DNA of 64,000 bases from Tolypothrix tenuis PCC 7101 (GTDB lineage: Bacteria > Cyanobacteriota > Cyanobacteriia > Cyanobacteriales > Nostocaceae). A model generated the notes under the pieces. It saw only the letters and a list, made by a program, of their open reading frames with translations, was not told the DNA's origin and searched no databases. How positions within the stretch are numbered: position 1 is the stretch's first letter; each line of letters opens with the position of its first letter. Location: contig NZ_AP018248.1 of NCBI RefSeq assembly GCF_002368295.1, positions 682,001 to 746,000 on the forward strand. The letters run 5' to 3'. The position numbers were made by a program, and so were the translations under genes. Below, piece by piece: positions 36,907 through 45,037 of this stretch.

Positions 36907-38481
36907 ATGAATACAGCTAACTTCCCGTGGCTGACGACGATTATCTTGTTACCGATAGCCGCGTCGCTACTGATTCCCATCATCCCAGATAAGGACGGCA
37001 AAACCATACGCTGGTATGCCTTAATTGTGGGATTGATTGATTTTGCACTGATTGTTTACGCTTTTTATACAGGCTATGACTTCTCCAACCCCGATTTGCA
37101 GTTGGTAGAGAGTTACGCCTGGGTACCGCAATTGGATTTGAAATGGTCAGTCGGGGCTGATGGCTTATCCATGCCCCTGATTATTTTGACTGGATTCATT
37201 ACTACCCTGGCGACCTTAGCAGCTTGGCCTGTGACACTTAAACCCAGGCTATTTTACTTTTTGCTATTGGCGATGTATGGCGGTCAAATCGCTGTGTTCG
37301 CCGTCCAGGATATGCTGTTGTTTTTCCTGGTGTGGGAACTGGAATTGATTCCGGTGTACCTACTGCTGGCGATTTGGGGTGGTAAAAAACGGCAATATGC
37401 AGCAACCAAATTTATTTTGTATACTGCTGGCGGTTCGCTGTTTATTTTACTGGGCGCTTTGACAATGGCCTTTTATGGCGATACGGTCACATTTGATATG
37501 CGATCGCTCGCTTTAAAAGACATCGCCCTCAATTTCCAACTTTTACTGTATGCTGGCTTCTTAATTGCCTACGCTGTTAAGTTGCCTATTATCCCTCTGC
37601 ACACCTGGCTACCAGATGCCCACGGTGAAGCTACAGCGCCAGTACATATGTTGCTGGCAGGTATTCTGCTGAAAATGGGTGGTTATGCCTTAATTCGCAT
37701 GAATGCTCAAATGCTGCCTGATGCCCATGCTTATTTTGCACCTGTGTTAGTGATTTTGGGGGTCGTAAATATCATCTACGCCGCCCTGACATCATTTGCC
37801 CAACGTAACCTGAAGCGAAAAATTGCCTACTCTTCAATTTCGCATATGGGTTTTGTCACCATTGGTATTGCCTCTTTCACAGATTTAGGATTGAGTGGGG
37901 CAGTATTGCAAATGGTGTCTCATGGTTTAATCGGGGCAAGTTTATTCTTCCTCGTTGGTGCAACTTATGACCGCACACATACCCTCATGTTGGATGAAAT
38001 GGGTGGTGTAGGTAAGAGAATGCGGAAGATTTTCGCCATGTTTACCACCTGTTCTATGGCTTCTTTAGCATTGCCAGGAATGAGCGGTTTCGTAGCAGAA
38101 TTAATGATATTTGTTGGCTTTGCTACCAGCGATGCATATAGCTCCACATTTAAAGTCATCGTGGTATTCTTGATGGCAGTTGGGGTGATTTTAACTCCAA
38201 TTTATTTGCTCTCAATGTTACGCGAAATTTTCTACGGTCAAGAGAACGAAGAGTTAGTTTCTCACCAAGCATTGATTGATGCCGAACCTCGTGAAGTCTT
38301 TATCATTGCTTGTTTGTTAGTCCCAATAATTGGGATTGGTTTTTATCCGAAGCTGCTAACTCAAATGTATGATTCTACAACAGTGCAGCTAACAGAAAGA
38401 TTGCGCGATTCAGTACCAACATTAGCACAGCAAAAAGAATTACCAAAGGTTTCTTTAGCTGCGCCACAAATTGGTAACTAA
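36907..38481 (+). CDS. ndhD: NAD(P)H-quinone oxidoreductase subunit 4 (NdhD1 type)
   Basis: 524 aa, about 14 helices. Antiporter-like NDH-1 subunit: FLVWELELIPVYLLLAIWGG with the functional Glu, HTWLPDAHGEATAPVHMLLAGILLKMGGY (in part), KRKIAYSSISHMGFVTIGI and MSGFVAELMIFVGF. Pairs with NdhF in the membrane arm, pumping protons. The length and NdhF1-NdhD1 order fit the NDH-1L complex. Ends 36 nt before a strong terminator. Confidence 0.97.
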   Translation: MNTANFPWLTTIILLPIAASLLIPIIPDKDGKTIRWYALIVGLIDFALIVYAFYTGYDFSNPDLQLVESYAWVPQLDLKWSVGADGLSMPLIILTGFITTLATLAAWPVTLKPRLFYFLLLAMYGGQIAVFAVQDMLLFFLVWELELIPVYLLLAIWGGKKRQYAATKFILYTAGGSLFILLGALTMAFYGDTVTFDMRSLALKDIALNFQLLLYAGFLIAYAVKLPIIPLHTWLPDAHGEATAPVHMLLAGILLKMGGYALIRMNAQMLPDAHAYFAPVLVILGVVNIIYAALTSFAQRNLKRKIAYSSISHMGFVTIGIASFTDLGLSGAVLQMVSHGLIGASLFFLVGATYDRTHTLMLDEMGGVGKRMRKIFAMFTTCSMASLALPGMSGFVAELMIFVGFATSDAYSSTFKVIVVFLMAVGVILTPIYLLSMLREIFYGQENEELVSHQALIDAEPREVFIIACLLVPIIGIGFYPKLLTQMYDSTTVQLTERLRDSVPTLAQQKELPKVSLAAPQIGN

Positions 38482-38516
38482 ATTCAAGATTGATAGTTGA
38501 TATGACTATTAATTTT

Positions 38517-38545
38517 AGGGCGGGTATGTAACCCGCCCTTTTTTA
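38517..38545 (+). terminator. Rho-independent terminator after ndhD
   Basis: Perfect stem AGGGCGGGT (38517-38525) / ACCCGCCCT (38531-38539), loop ATGTA, then a T-run. Confidence 0.92.
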
Positions 38546-38584
38546 TTTATAAAACAAAAACATCGCTATAAGATTAAACATAAA

Positions 38585-38661
38585 TGTAGAGTGTGTTGTC
38601 GCGCAGCGCAACGCAACAAAGCCCAAAATAGAATGCGTTATTCGTGATAACGCACCCTACA
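38585..38661. repeat. MITE-like element with terminal inverted repeats
   Basis: Ends TGTAGAGTGTGTT (38585-38597) and AACGCACCCTACA (38649-38661) are imperfect inverted repeats around a GC-rich core (TTGTCGCGCAGCGCAACGCA). It resembles the GTAGGGTGCGTTA repeats I recall as scattered in Nostoc-type genomes. Non-coding. Confidence 0.6.
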
Positions 38662-38829
38662 CATACTTAGATTTTTTCAATAATCAAATCGGATTCTTAT
38701 ATCTATCATGATTTTAGCTAAAACCTGAATATTGCTGATATTCTCAGCAATAAGACGACGGAATATTTACAAATATCACTGCATTCTTTTCTTACAATCT
38801 ATCTAGAGTCAGTATTTAGCATACCGCTC

Positions 38830-39552
38830 ATGTTACACTACAACCCGTTGCATTGTTTGCCATCTTCCGAAGAATTACTCAACTCTGACGATACGCCTGT
38901 GGATAATCAATTACAGCATCTCATCCCTGCCTTGCTTGAAAGTACCCTGGCTATGATTTGGTCAGAACGTTGGAATTGGTTTTTTGGTGTGAATATGGGT
39001 ATTTATTATGACCCAAACCAGCCAGCCCTTGTCCCTGATGGATTTCTAAGCTTAGGGGTGAAGCGCTTCGTTGATGAATACTTACGCTTGAGTTATGTGC
39101 TATGGGAAGAAAAAGAGTTGCCAATTTTGGCATTAGAAGTTGTTTCGCAAATACATCGGGGAGAATATAGTACTAAAAAAGAGCTTTATGCTAAAAAATT
39201 GGGGATTTTATACTACGTTATCTATAATCCTCTGCGGCGAAAAAAATCACCTTTAGAAGTTTATCGCCTCGTAGATGGCGAATATGTACTCATGTCAGGA
39301 AGTCCTGTTTGGTTACCAGAAATTGGTTTAGGAATTGGAAGACATCGAGGAATTTATCAAGGAATTGTGCGGGAATGGTTGTATTGGTATGACGAAGAAG
39401 GGCAAAGGTTGCTCACATTAGAAGAATGCATCGAAGAGGCAGAAGAAAGAGCAAATGTTGAAGGACAAAGGCGCTTGGCAGCAGAACAAAGAGCGCGAAT
39501 ACTAGAAGACAGATTAAGAGCTTTAGGTGTGGAACCAGAAACTTTAGCTTAA
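38830..39552 (+). CDS. Uma2-family (DUF820) PD-(D/E)XK nuclease-like protein
   Basis: 240 aa. Belongs to the large cyanobacterial Uma2/DUF820 family with a restriction-endonuclease-like core: VPDGFLSLGV, LPILALEVVSQIHRGEYSTKKELYAKKLGILYYVIYNP (in part), where Asp, Glu and Lys-bearing strands fit PD-x(n)-ExK. A C-terminal charged helix (EECIEEAEERANVEGQRRLA) is typical. Often numerous per genome; biological role unresolved. Three tandem upstream features (terminator, MITE, AT-rich gap) isolate it as a single-gene unit. Confidence 0.88.
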   Translation: MLHYNPLHCLPSSEELLNSDDTPVDNQLQHLIPALLESTLAMIWSERWNWFFGVNMGIYYDPNQPALVPDGFLSLGVKRFVDEYLRLSYVLWEEKELPILALEVVSQIHRGEYSTKKELYAKKLGILYYVIYNPLRRKKSPLEVYRLVDGEYVLMSGSPVWLPEIGLGIGRHRGIYQGIVREWLYWYDEEGQRLLTLEECIEEAEERANVEGQRRLAAEQRARILEDRLRALGVEPETLA

Positions 39553-39965
39553 CAAAAAAGGGGAAGGGATAATTGATAAAAACCTTTTCCTTTTTTGCTT
39601 ATAACATTTATATATTTCGGTCTATTATGCTTACTGCTAGCTAAAGGTAAAAAACCGATTTCTCAGAATAGATAAATCAAAGATTATTTATCAAGTACAA
39701 TCAATATTATTTGTCACGAAATAACTATCCTAGTGCCTAACGCACCGCTGCATAGATGACACGTTACAGCTAAGTCTCAAATCCTGAATACTGCGGAACC
39801 ATAATTGAAAAGCAAAAGTCAGTGTGTCTGAGCTATAGGTACAATTTTATCTCTGTGCTTATATAGCAGTAGATTGTACTTACCATTAATTTAAGTTGAC
39901 TTGTCCTATTCAATCATTAACAATTACACTAAAATTCATGAGGTTTCTGGGGGTTAGCAGTCATC
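39553..39965. other. Intergenic spacer upstream of kinase-FGE gene
   Basis: About 410 AT-rich nt. CTAACGCACCGCTGCATAG near 39737 echoes the dispersed repeats. No gene, terminator or strong promoter recognised. Confidence 0.5.
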
Positions 39966-41993
39966 TTGAACACACTGGCTGGACGCTACGAAATCATTCG
40001 GCAATTAGGCGGCGGTGGTTTCGCTGTAACATTTCTGGCTAGGGATAATTTGCAACCTAGCAGACCTTTGTGTGTAGTTAAGCAACTGCGCCCTAACCAA
40101 ACCCATCCTCGTGTTGTAGAATTTTTTGAAAAAGAAGCGGCTATTCTCGAAAAACTGGGCCAACATCCCCAAATACCCAGATTACTAGCACATTTTAGTG
40201 AAAGAGAAAATCTTTACATAGTTCAGGAATTCATTGAGGGACAGGACTTAAGCCAAGAAATAATTCCTGGGAAGCCACTAAGTGAAGATTATGCAACTAA
40301 ATTGTTGCACGATATTTTAGAAGTTTTGTCTTTTATACATAGTAAAGGAGTGGTTCACCGCGATATTAAACCCCAAAATTTGATGCGGCGACATCGGGAT
40401 GGTCAGATTTTTCTCATTGATTTTGGGGCGGTGAAAGAACTTGGTTCTTTGATGGTGAATTCCCTAGGGGAAGTATATACCAGCGTGGTCATCGGTACTT
40501 CCGGGTATATGCCGTCGGAGCAAAAAAATGGTAGACCTTGCTTAGGTAGCGATGTCTATGCTGTGGGGATGACGGTAATTCAAGCTTTAACTGGCATTGT
40601 ACCTTCACAATTGCAAGAAGACCCTTTAACAGGTGAAATTATCTGGCGAAATAAAGTACAGGTGAATGACCATTTGACTGAGGTGTTAACTCAAATGGTG
40701 CGCCGTCACTTCAGTTTGCGTTATAGCCAAGCATCAGAAGCTTTGGAAGCCTTAAGGTTACCACCAACAATTCTGCTTAATCCTTCTGCCAAGCAAATAT
40801 ATTTTCAAGAAGCTAGAAGTCGCGCGCAACAAGGTCAAGGAACATTTTCGATTTTTGCTTTAAAAATATTAGAATCTAAGCAAATTGATTTGGGTTTATC
40901 AGAGGAAGAAGCTGAAGAAATTCATGAACAAGTTCTCCAACCCTATCGCGAATATCAGCAAAAATTACAAGAGTATGAACAGGCTTTAATTGATGCAGTT
41001 AAACATCAATATCCCTTCAACGCCACTACTCAAAAAGATTTACAAGACTATCAGCAGTATTTAGGATTACGGCAAGAAGATATTGCAGCAATAGAACTAA
41101 AGGTATTTCCCCAAAAGTCACAGTCAAAAAAAGAGCAAATTCAAACTGAGATTTTTGAGTTTGAGTTTGCTACCTTAACTTACAAATCTGGATTTTTGGA
41201 TACTACAAAAAATTGGGAAATTAACCGCATTCGGGGAGTATCTAAGCTTTTTATCGAAAACTTAAACAATGGCTTAGTTTTAGAAATGGTTGCCATTCCT
41301 GGAGGCCAATTTATGATGGGTTCCCCCAGGGATGAAACAGAACGATATAACTCTGAAAGTCCACAACATTTAGTGACGATCCAACCTTTTTTCATGGCAA
41401 AATATCCTGTTACCCAAAGCCAATGGAAAGCTGTAGCTGCACTGGAAAGGGTAAATATTCAATTAAATCCTGAAGCTTCCCATTTTAAAGGGGCTAATCG
41501 ACCTGTTGAGCAAGTATCTTGGGATGAGGCGATGGAGTTTTGTGCCCGACTTGCTCAAGAAACAGGAAAACCTTATCGCTTACCAACTGAGGCAGAATGG
41601 GAATATGCCTGTCGTGCAGGAACGACTACACCGTTCTGTTTTGGTGAAACTATTACAACTGATTTAGCTAATTACAACGGTAAATACTGTTATGGTGCTG
41701 GGCCAAAGGGCGAATATCGTGGGCAAACAACTGATGTGGGCACATTTCCCGCCAACCCCTTTGGTTTATATGATATGCATGGTAATACATGGGAATGGTG
41801 CCAAGATAGCTGGCACAAAAATTATAAAGGAGCACCAGCAGATGGCAGTGTATGGATGAGCGATAATCATACTCGTCTGCTGCGTGGTGGTTCATGGAAT
41901 ATCAATCCCTGGAATTGTCGTTCAGCAGTCCGCAATTGTAACGCCAGAGATAATAAATACATCAATGTTGGATTTCGCGTTGTGCTGGGTTAG
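39966..41993 (+). CDS. Ser/Thr kinase fused to a formylglycine-generating-enzyme-like (FGE/SUMF1) domain
   Basis: 675 aa, start probably TTG (39966) because no in-frame ATG precedes the kinase G-loop; GGGGG lies about 12 nt upstream. Kinase at about 8-265: LGGGGFAVTFLA, VVKQL, HRDIKPQN, DFG in LIDFGAVK, all catalytic residues present. A helical linker at about 275-410 leads into an FGE/C-type-lectin-fold domain (about 440-675): MVAIPGGQFMMGSP, YPVTQSQW, YRLPTEAEWEYACRAG, GLYDMHGNTWEWCQDSW, LLRGGSWN. The catalytic FGE Cys after RGGS is absent, so enzyme activity is unlikely; a ligand-binding role is likelier. The last 40 residues resemble the variable tail of diversity-generating retroelement targets. 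Confidence 0.88.
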   Translation: MNTLAGRYEIIRQLGGGGFAVTFLARDNLQPSRPLCVVKQLRPNQTHPRVVEFFEKEAAILEKLGQHPQIPRLLAHFSERENLYIVQEFIEGQDLSQEIIPGKPLSEDYATKLLHDILEVLSFIHSKGVVHRDIKPQNLMRRHRDGQIFLIDFGAVKELGSLMVNSLGEVYTSVVIGTSGYMPSEQKNGRPCLGSDVYAVGMTVIQALTGIVPSQLQEDPLTGEIIWRNKVQVNDHLTEVLTQMVRRHFSLRYSQASEALEALRLPPTILLNPSAKQIYFQEARSRAQQGQGTFSIFALKILESKQIDLGLSEEEAEEIHEQVLQPYREYQQKLQEYEQALIDAVKHQYPFNATTQKDLQDYQQYLGLRQEDIAAIELKVFPQKSQSKKEQIQTEIFEFEFATLTYKSGFLDTTKNWEINRIRGVSKLFIENLNNGLVLEMVAIPGGQFMMGSPRDETERYNSESPQHLVTIQPFFMAKYPVTQSQWKAVAALERVNIQLNPEASHFKGANRPVEQVSWDEAMEFCARLAQETGKPYRLPTEAEWEYACRAGTTTPFCFGETITTDLANYNGKYCYGAGPKGEYRGQTTDVGTFPANPFGLYDMHGNTWEWCQDSWHKNYKGAPADGSVWMSDNHTRLLRGGSWNINPWNCRSAVRNCNARDNKYINVGFRVVLG

Positions 41994-42442
41994 TTGCAGA
42001 ATCAGGCGGATGCAATAAGGGTTTGTGATAGCTATTTAAAATTTTAGGGGCACAAAATATTATGCCCCTAATACGGTTTGGTTAAGAATTTTTCGTGATT
42101 ATTTTGGGGTTGAAAAGACGCGATGAATCGCGTCTCTACAAGATGTAAACGTCAATCGATTTGTTTTATCAGAACTTTTATTGATTGTGCGGCTAACGAG
42201 GTATTTTATTTACCTGAAATAGGCTGTAATATGCGACAAAATTCTCAATAAACCTAGTACAACAAAGCGGAAATAAATCATTCATTCTGAATCAACAAAA
42301 AGCTGATGCTGTGTTGATTTGGAATTTTGAATTCTGTCTCGTGGTACTAGGTTGGTACTGCTAACAACTTAATTACTGGGCTTTGAGCAAAGATTTGCCA
42401 GCACTAAGGTTACATACATTTGGAAATAAGGGTACTAGGCAA
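41994..42442. other. Repeat-bearing intergenic spacer
   Basis: Contains a hairpin TAGGGGCA (42045-42052) / TGCCCCTA (42063-42070), possibly ending the kinase-FGE transcript, and a palindrome-family copy AGACGCGATGAATCGCGTCT at 42116-42135. No gene and no reverse transcriptase fragment seen. Confidence 0.6.
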
Positions 42443-43084
42443 TTATGGATATAGTGGTGATTTATCAATACCACCAACGTGATTTAAAGGCCAAAAACGC
42501 AGCACAGCGCGACCAATGATATTTTGGCGAGGAACCACACCCCAGCAACGGCTATCGTAGCTACTGTTACGGTTATCACCCAGCACTAAGTATGAGTTTT
42601 GGGGTATTGTCTGAGGCTGCGCTAAAAATGGTGGCTGCTGTCCAGATGTGCAAACGTCAATTACTGTGCGTTGTTGGGAACTCAGATAATTTGCTTCTGG
42701 CAGGGGTTTATTGTTAATAAAGACTTTGCCATTTTTCAGTTCTACTTTTTCACCAGGCAAGCCAATTACACGTTTAATAAAAGCATCGTGATATTGTTCT
42801 TTTTGTAACTCATCTGTGGGCGAAAAGACCACAATGTCCCCTCGCTGCGGCTCGGAAAACTTGTACTTCAATTTATCCACAATGATCTTGTCTGCTTCCC
42901 ACTGATTTGGAGTCCCATGCAGCGTGGGTTCCATTGAACCAGATGGAATCCAGCGAGCTTCGGCAACAAAAGTACGAATACCTAGGGCTAGAACTATACT
43001 TAATACTACTGTTCTACCTAGCTCTGCAATCCAAGAATGATCGGGTTGTTGACTAGAATTTTTATCAGACACTTGATTTTGCAT
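42443..43084 (-). CDS. lepB: Signal peptidase I
   Basis: 213 aa, a normal size for cyanobacterial type I signal peptidases. One N-terminal membrane helix (about 24-42), then box B IPSGSMEPTL with the catalytic Ser (about 53), box D RGDIVVFSP, box with the general base Lys in FIKRVIGLPGEKVE, and box E LGDNRNSSYDSR. Cleaves signal peptides of exported and lumenal proteins on the outer face of the membrane. It is divergent from dihydroorotase across 243 nt. Cyanobacteria usually carry two copies; only one is here. Confidence 0.96.
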   Translation of the reverse strand: MQNQVSDKNSSQQPDHSWIAELGRTVVLSIVLALGIRTFVAEARWIPSGSMEPTLHGTPNQWEADKIIVDKLKYKFSEPQRGDIVVFSPTDELQKEQYHDAFIKRVIGLPGEKVELKNGKVFINNKPLPEANYLSSQQRTVIDVCTSGQQPPFLAQPQTIPQNSYLVLGDNRNSSYDSRCWGVVPRQNIIGRAVLRFWPLNHVGGIDKSPLYP

Positions 43085-43327
43085 GAAATTACTGAAGTTA
43101 AAAAAGATGCAGCTACTTAACTCGCCAAGGGGAACTATATTTTTGAATCTTAACAGGAGAACTTTGATATTCTAGTTATGTTGCCATATTTACAATTACA
43201 TACATAGGTAAAAATAAACTTTTTTCTCACCCGCAGCAAAAATTGACTCTTAAGAGTGCAACCAAGTTTAACCTAAAAAGATAGTTCTCTGTTATGTATA
43301 GTCCTCTGTCTTAATATTGTTAACTCC

Positions 43328-44647
43328 ATGTCATCTCCCAAAAGTTTACTGATTCGCCGCGCCCGTATCATTCTACCTAATGGTGAATTGATGGTTGGGG
43401 ATGTGCTGACGCGCGATCGCCAAATTGTCGAAGTTGCACCAGAAATCTATACACCCACGCCCACTACAGAAATTGACGCAGCTGGGTTAACTTTGTTGCC
43501 AGGAGTCATTGATCCGCAAGTACATTTCCGTGAACCAGGGCTGGAACACAAGGAAGACTTGTTTACTGCTAGTTGTGCTTGCGCTAAAGGGGGAGTAACT
43601 TCCTTTTTAGAAATGCCGAACACACGTCCTCTCACAACTAATCAAGCAGCTTTAGACGATAAGTTACAACGTGCCTCCACTAAGTGCTTAGTTAATTATG
43701 GCTTTTTTATTGGGGCAACGGCAGAGAATCTGCCAGATTTACTAGCTGCCAAGCCGACACCAGGAATTAAAATTTTTATGGGGTCAATGCATGGTCAGTT
43801 ATTAGTTGACCAAGAAACTGCCCTAGAGGCAATATTTGCTCAGGGCGATCGCTTAATTGCGGTTCATGCTGAAGACCAAGCTAGAATTAACCAACGGCGG
43901 CAAGAATTTGCAGGGATTCACGACCCAGCAATTCACTCGCAAATTCAAGATAATGAAGCCGCATTATTGGCAACGAAGCTGGCATTAAAACTTTCCAAAA
44001 AATACCAACGGCGGCTGCATATTCTGCATATGTCTACTGCGGAAGAAGCCGATTTGCTGCGTCAAGAAAAACCTAGCTGGGTAACTGCAGAGGTCACACC
44101 ACAGCATTTAGTGTTAAATACCAGCGCCTATGCAAAGATTGGCACCTTGGCACAGATGAATCCACCTTTGCGATCGCCCCACGATAATGAAGTTCTGTGG
44201 CAAGCTTTACGCGATGGTGTAATTGATTTTATCGCTACAGACCACGCACCCCACACCTTAGCAGAAAAAGCCCAGGAATATCCCAACACTCCCTCTGGTA
44301 TGCCTGGGGTAGAAACTTCCCTAGCTGTGATGTTAACCGCAGCGATGGAAGGGAAATGTACCGTTAGCCAAGTAGTGCAGTGGATGTCAAAAGCTGTGGC
44401 TGAAGCTTATGGTATTCCTAACAAAGGTGCCATCGCACCTGGGTATGATGCTGATTTAGTCTTGGTAGATTTAAATACTTACCGCCCAGTCCGCCGCGAA
44501 GAACTATTAACTAAGTGCGCTTGGAGTCCTTTTGAGGGCTGGGATCTGACTGGATGGGCTGTTACCACTATTGTTGGTGGTGAAATTGTCTACGACAAAG
44601 GCAAGTTAAATACAGAAGTTCGCGGTCAAGCATTAACTTTTGTATAG
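43328..44647 (+). CDS. pyrC: Dihydroorotase (amidohydrolase family)
   Basis: 439 aa. Third step of pyrimidine synthesis, cyclising carbamoyl-aspartate. Class I dihydroorotase features: PGVIDPQVHFREPGLEHKEDL near 58-78, EMPNTRP, IKIFMG, HAEDQ, HILHMSTAEE and DFIATDHAPHT with the catalytic Asp, SGMPGVET. The first His of the metal-binding HxH is Gln64 here (Q-V-H66). I recall the same PQVHFREPG in other cyanobacteria, so it is probably a family trait, but whether catalysis or metal binding is altered is unknown. Start ATG 43328. Confidence 0.88.
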   Translation: MSSPKSLLIRRARIILPNGELMVGDVLTRDRQIVEVAPEIYTPTPTTEIDAAGLTLLPGVIDPQVHFREPGLEHKEDLFTASCACAKGGVTSFLEMPNTRPLTTNQAALDDKLQRASTKCLVNYGFFIGATAENLPDLLAAKPTPGIKIFMGSMHGQLLVDQETALEAIFAQGDRLIAVHAEDQARINQRRQEFAGIHDPAIHSQIQDNEAALLATKLALKLSKKYQRRLHILHMSTAEEADLLRQEKPSWVTAEVTPQHLVLNTSAYAKIGTLAQMNPPLRSPHDNEVLWQALRDGVIDFIATDHAPHTLAEKAQEYPNTPSGMPGVETSLAVMLTAAMEGKCTVSQVVQWMSKAVAEAYGIPNKGAIAPGYDADLVLVDLNTYRPVRREELLTKCAWSPFEGWDLTGWAVTTIVGGEIVYDKGKLNTEVRGQALTFV

Positions 44648-45037
44648 GTTGGGGACTGGGGACTGGGGACTGGGGACAAGGGGAAAATAAGATTTCTGTT
44701 GAAGTAAATTAACGGGATTTTCAAGGTAAATATCAGTATTTTTGACTTCAAAAGCTGATTTAGCTAATAATTTACTTCGCTAAAATGGCTGACTAAAACT
44801 ATCGCAAAATAGTTCAAAATTTTCGGCAACTTATTTGATATAAAAGTGCCGCAAATAGAGTAATAGCTAGAGCGATAGAGTGAAGTGCTGAATACCGATT
44901 TTAATATACTTTTACTGCCGCTTAAATGTATGCTTAAGCGGCAAAGAATGCTTTAAGAGAAAATATTTTATGATTGTCACTATGACAAAATTTATAGATA
45001 GTTATAATTCCAATGATGACAACACATAAATCACTTG
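44648..45037. other. STRR and spacer before hybrid kinase
   Basis: About four GGGGACT heptamers (44649-44683) directly follow the dihydroorotase stop. The rest is AT-rich. A 22-codon frame (45013-45081, MMTTHKSLGVLSAQERDKNK) overlaps the kinase start in another frame. Confidence 0.6.

Noticed and set aside
41994..42442. Search for a DGR reverse transcriptase or template repeat after the kinase-FGE gene
   Set aside because: Only hairpins and a palindrome copy are present; neither an RT frame nor a repeat of the tail was found in the window.
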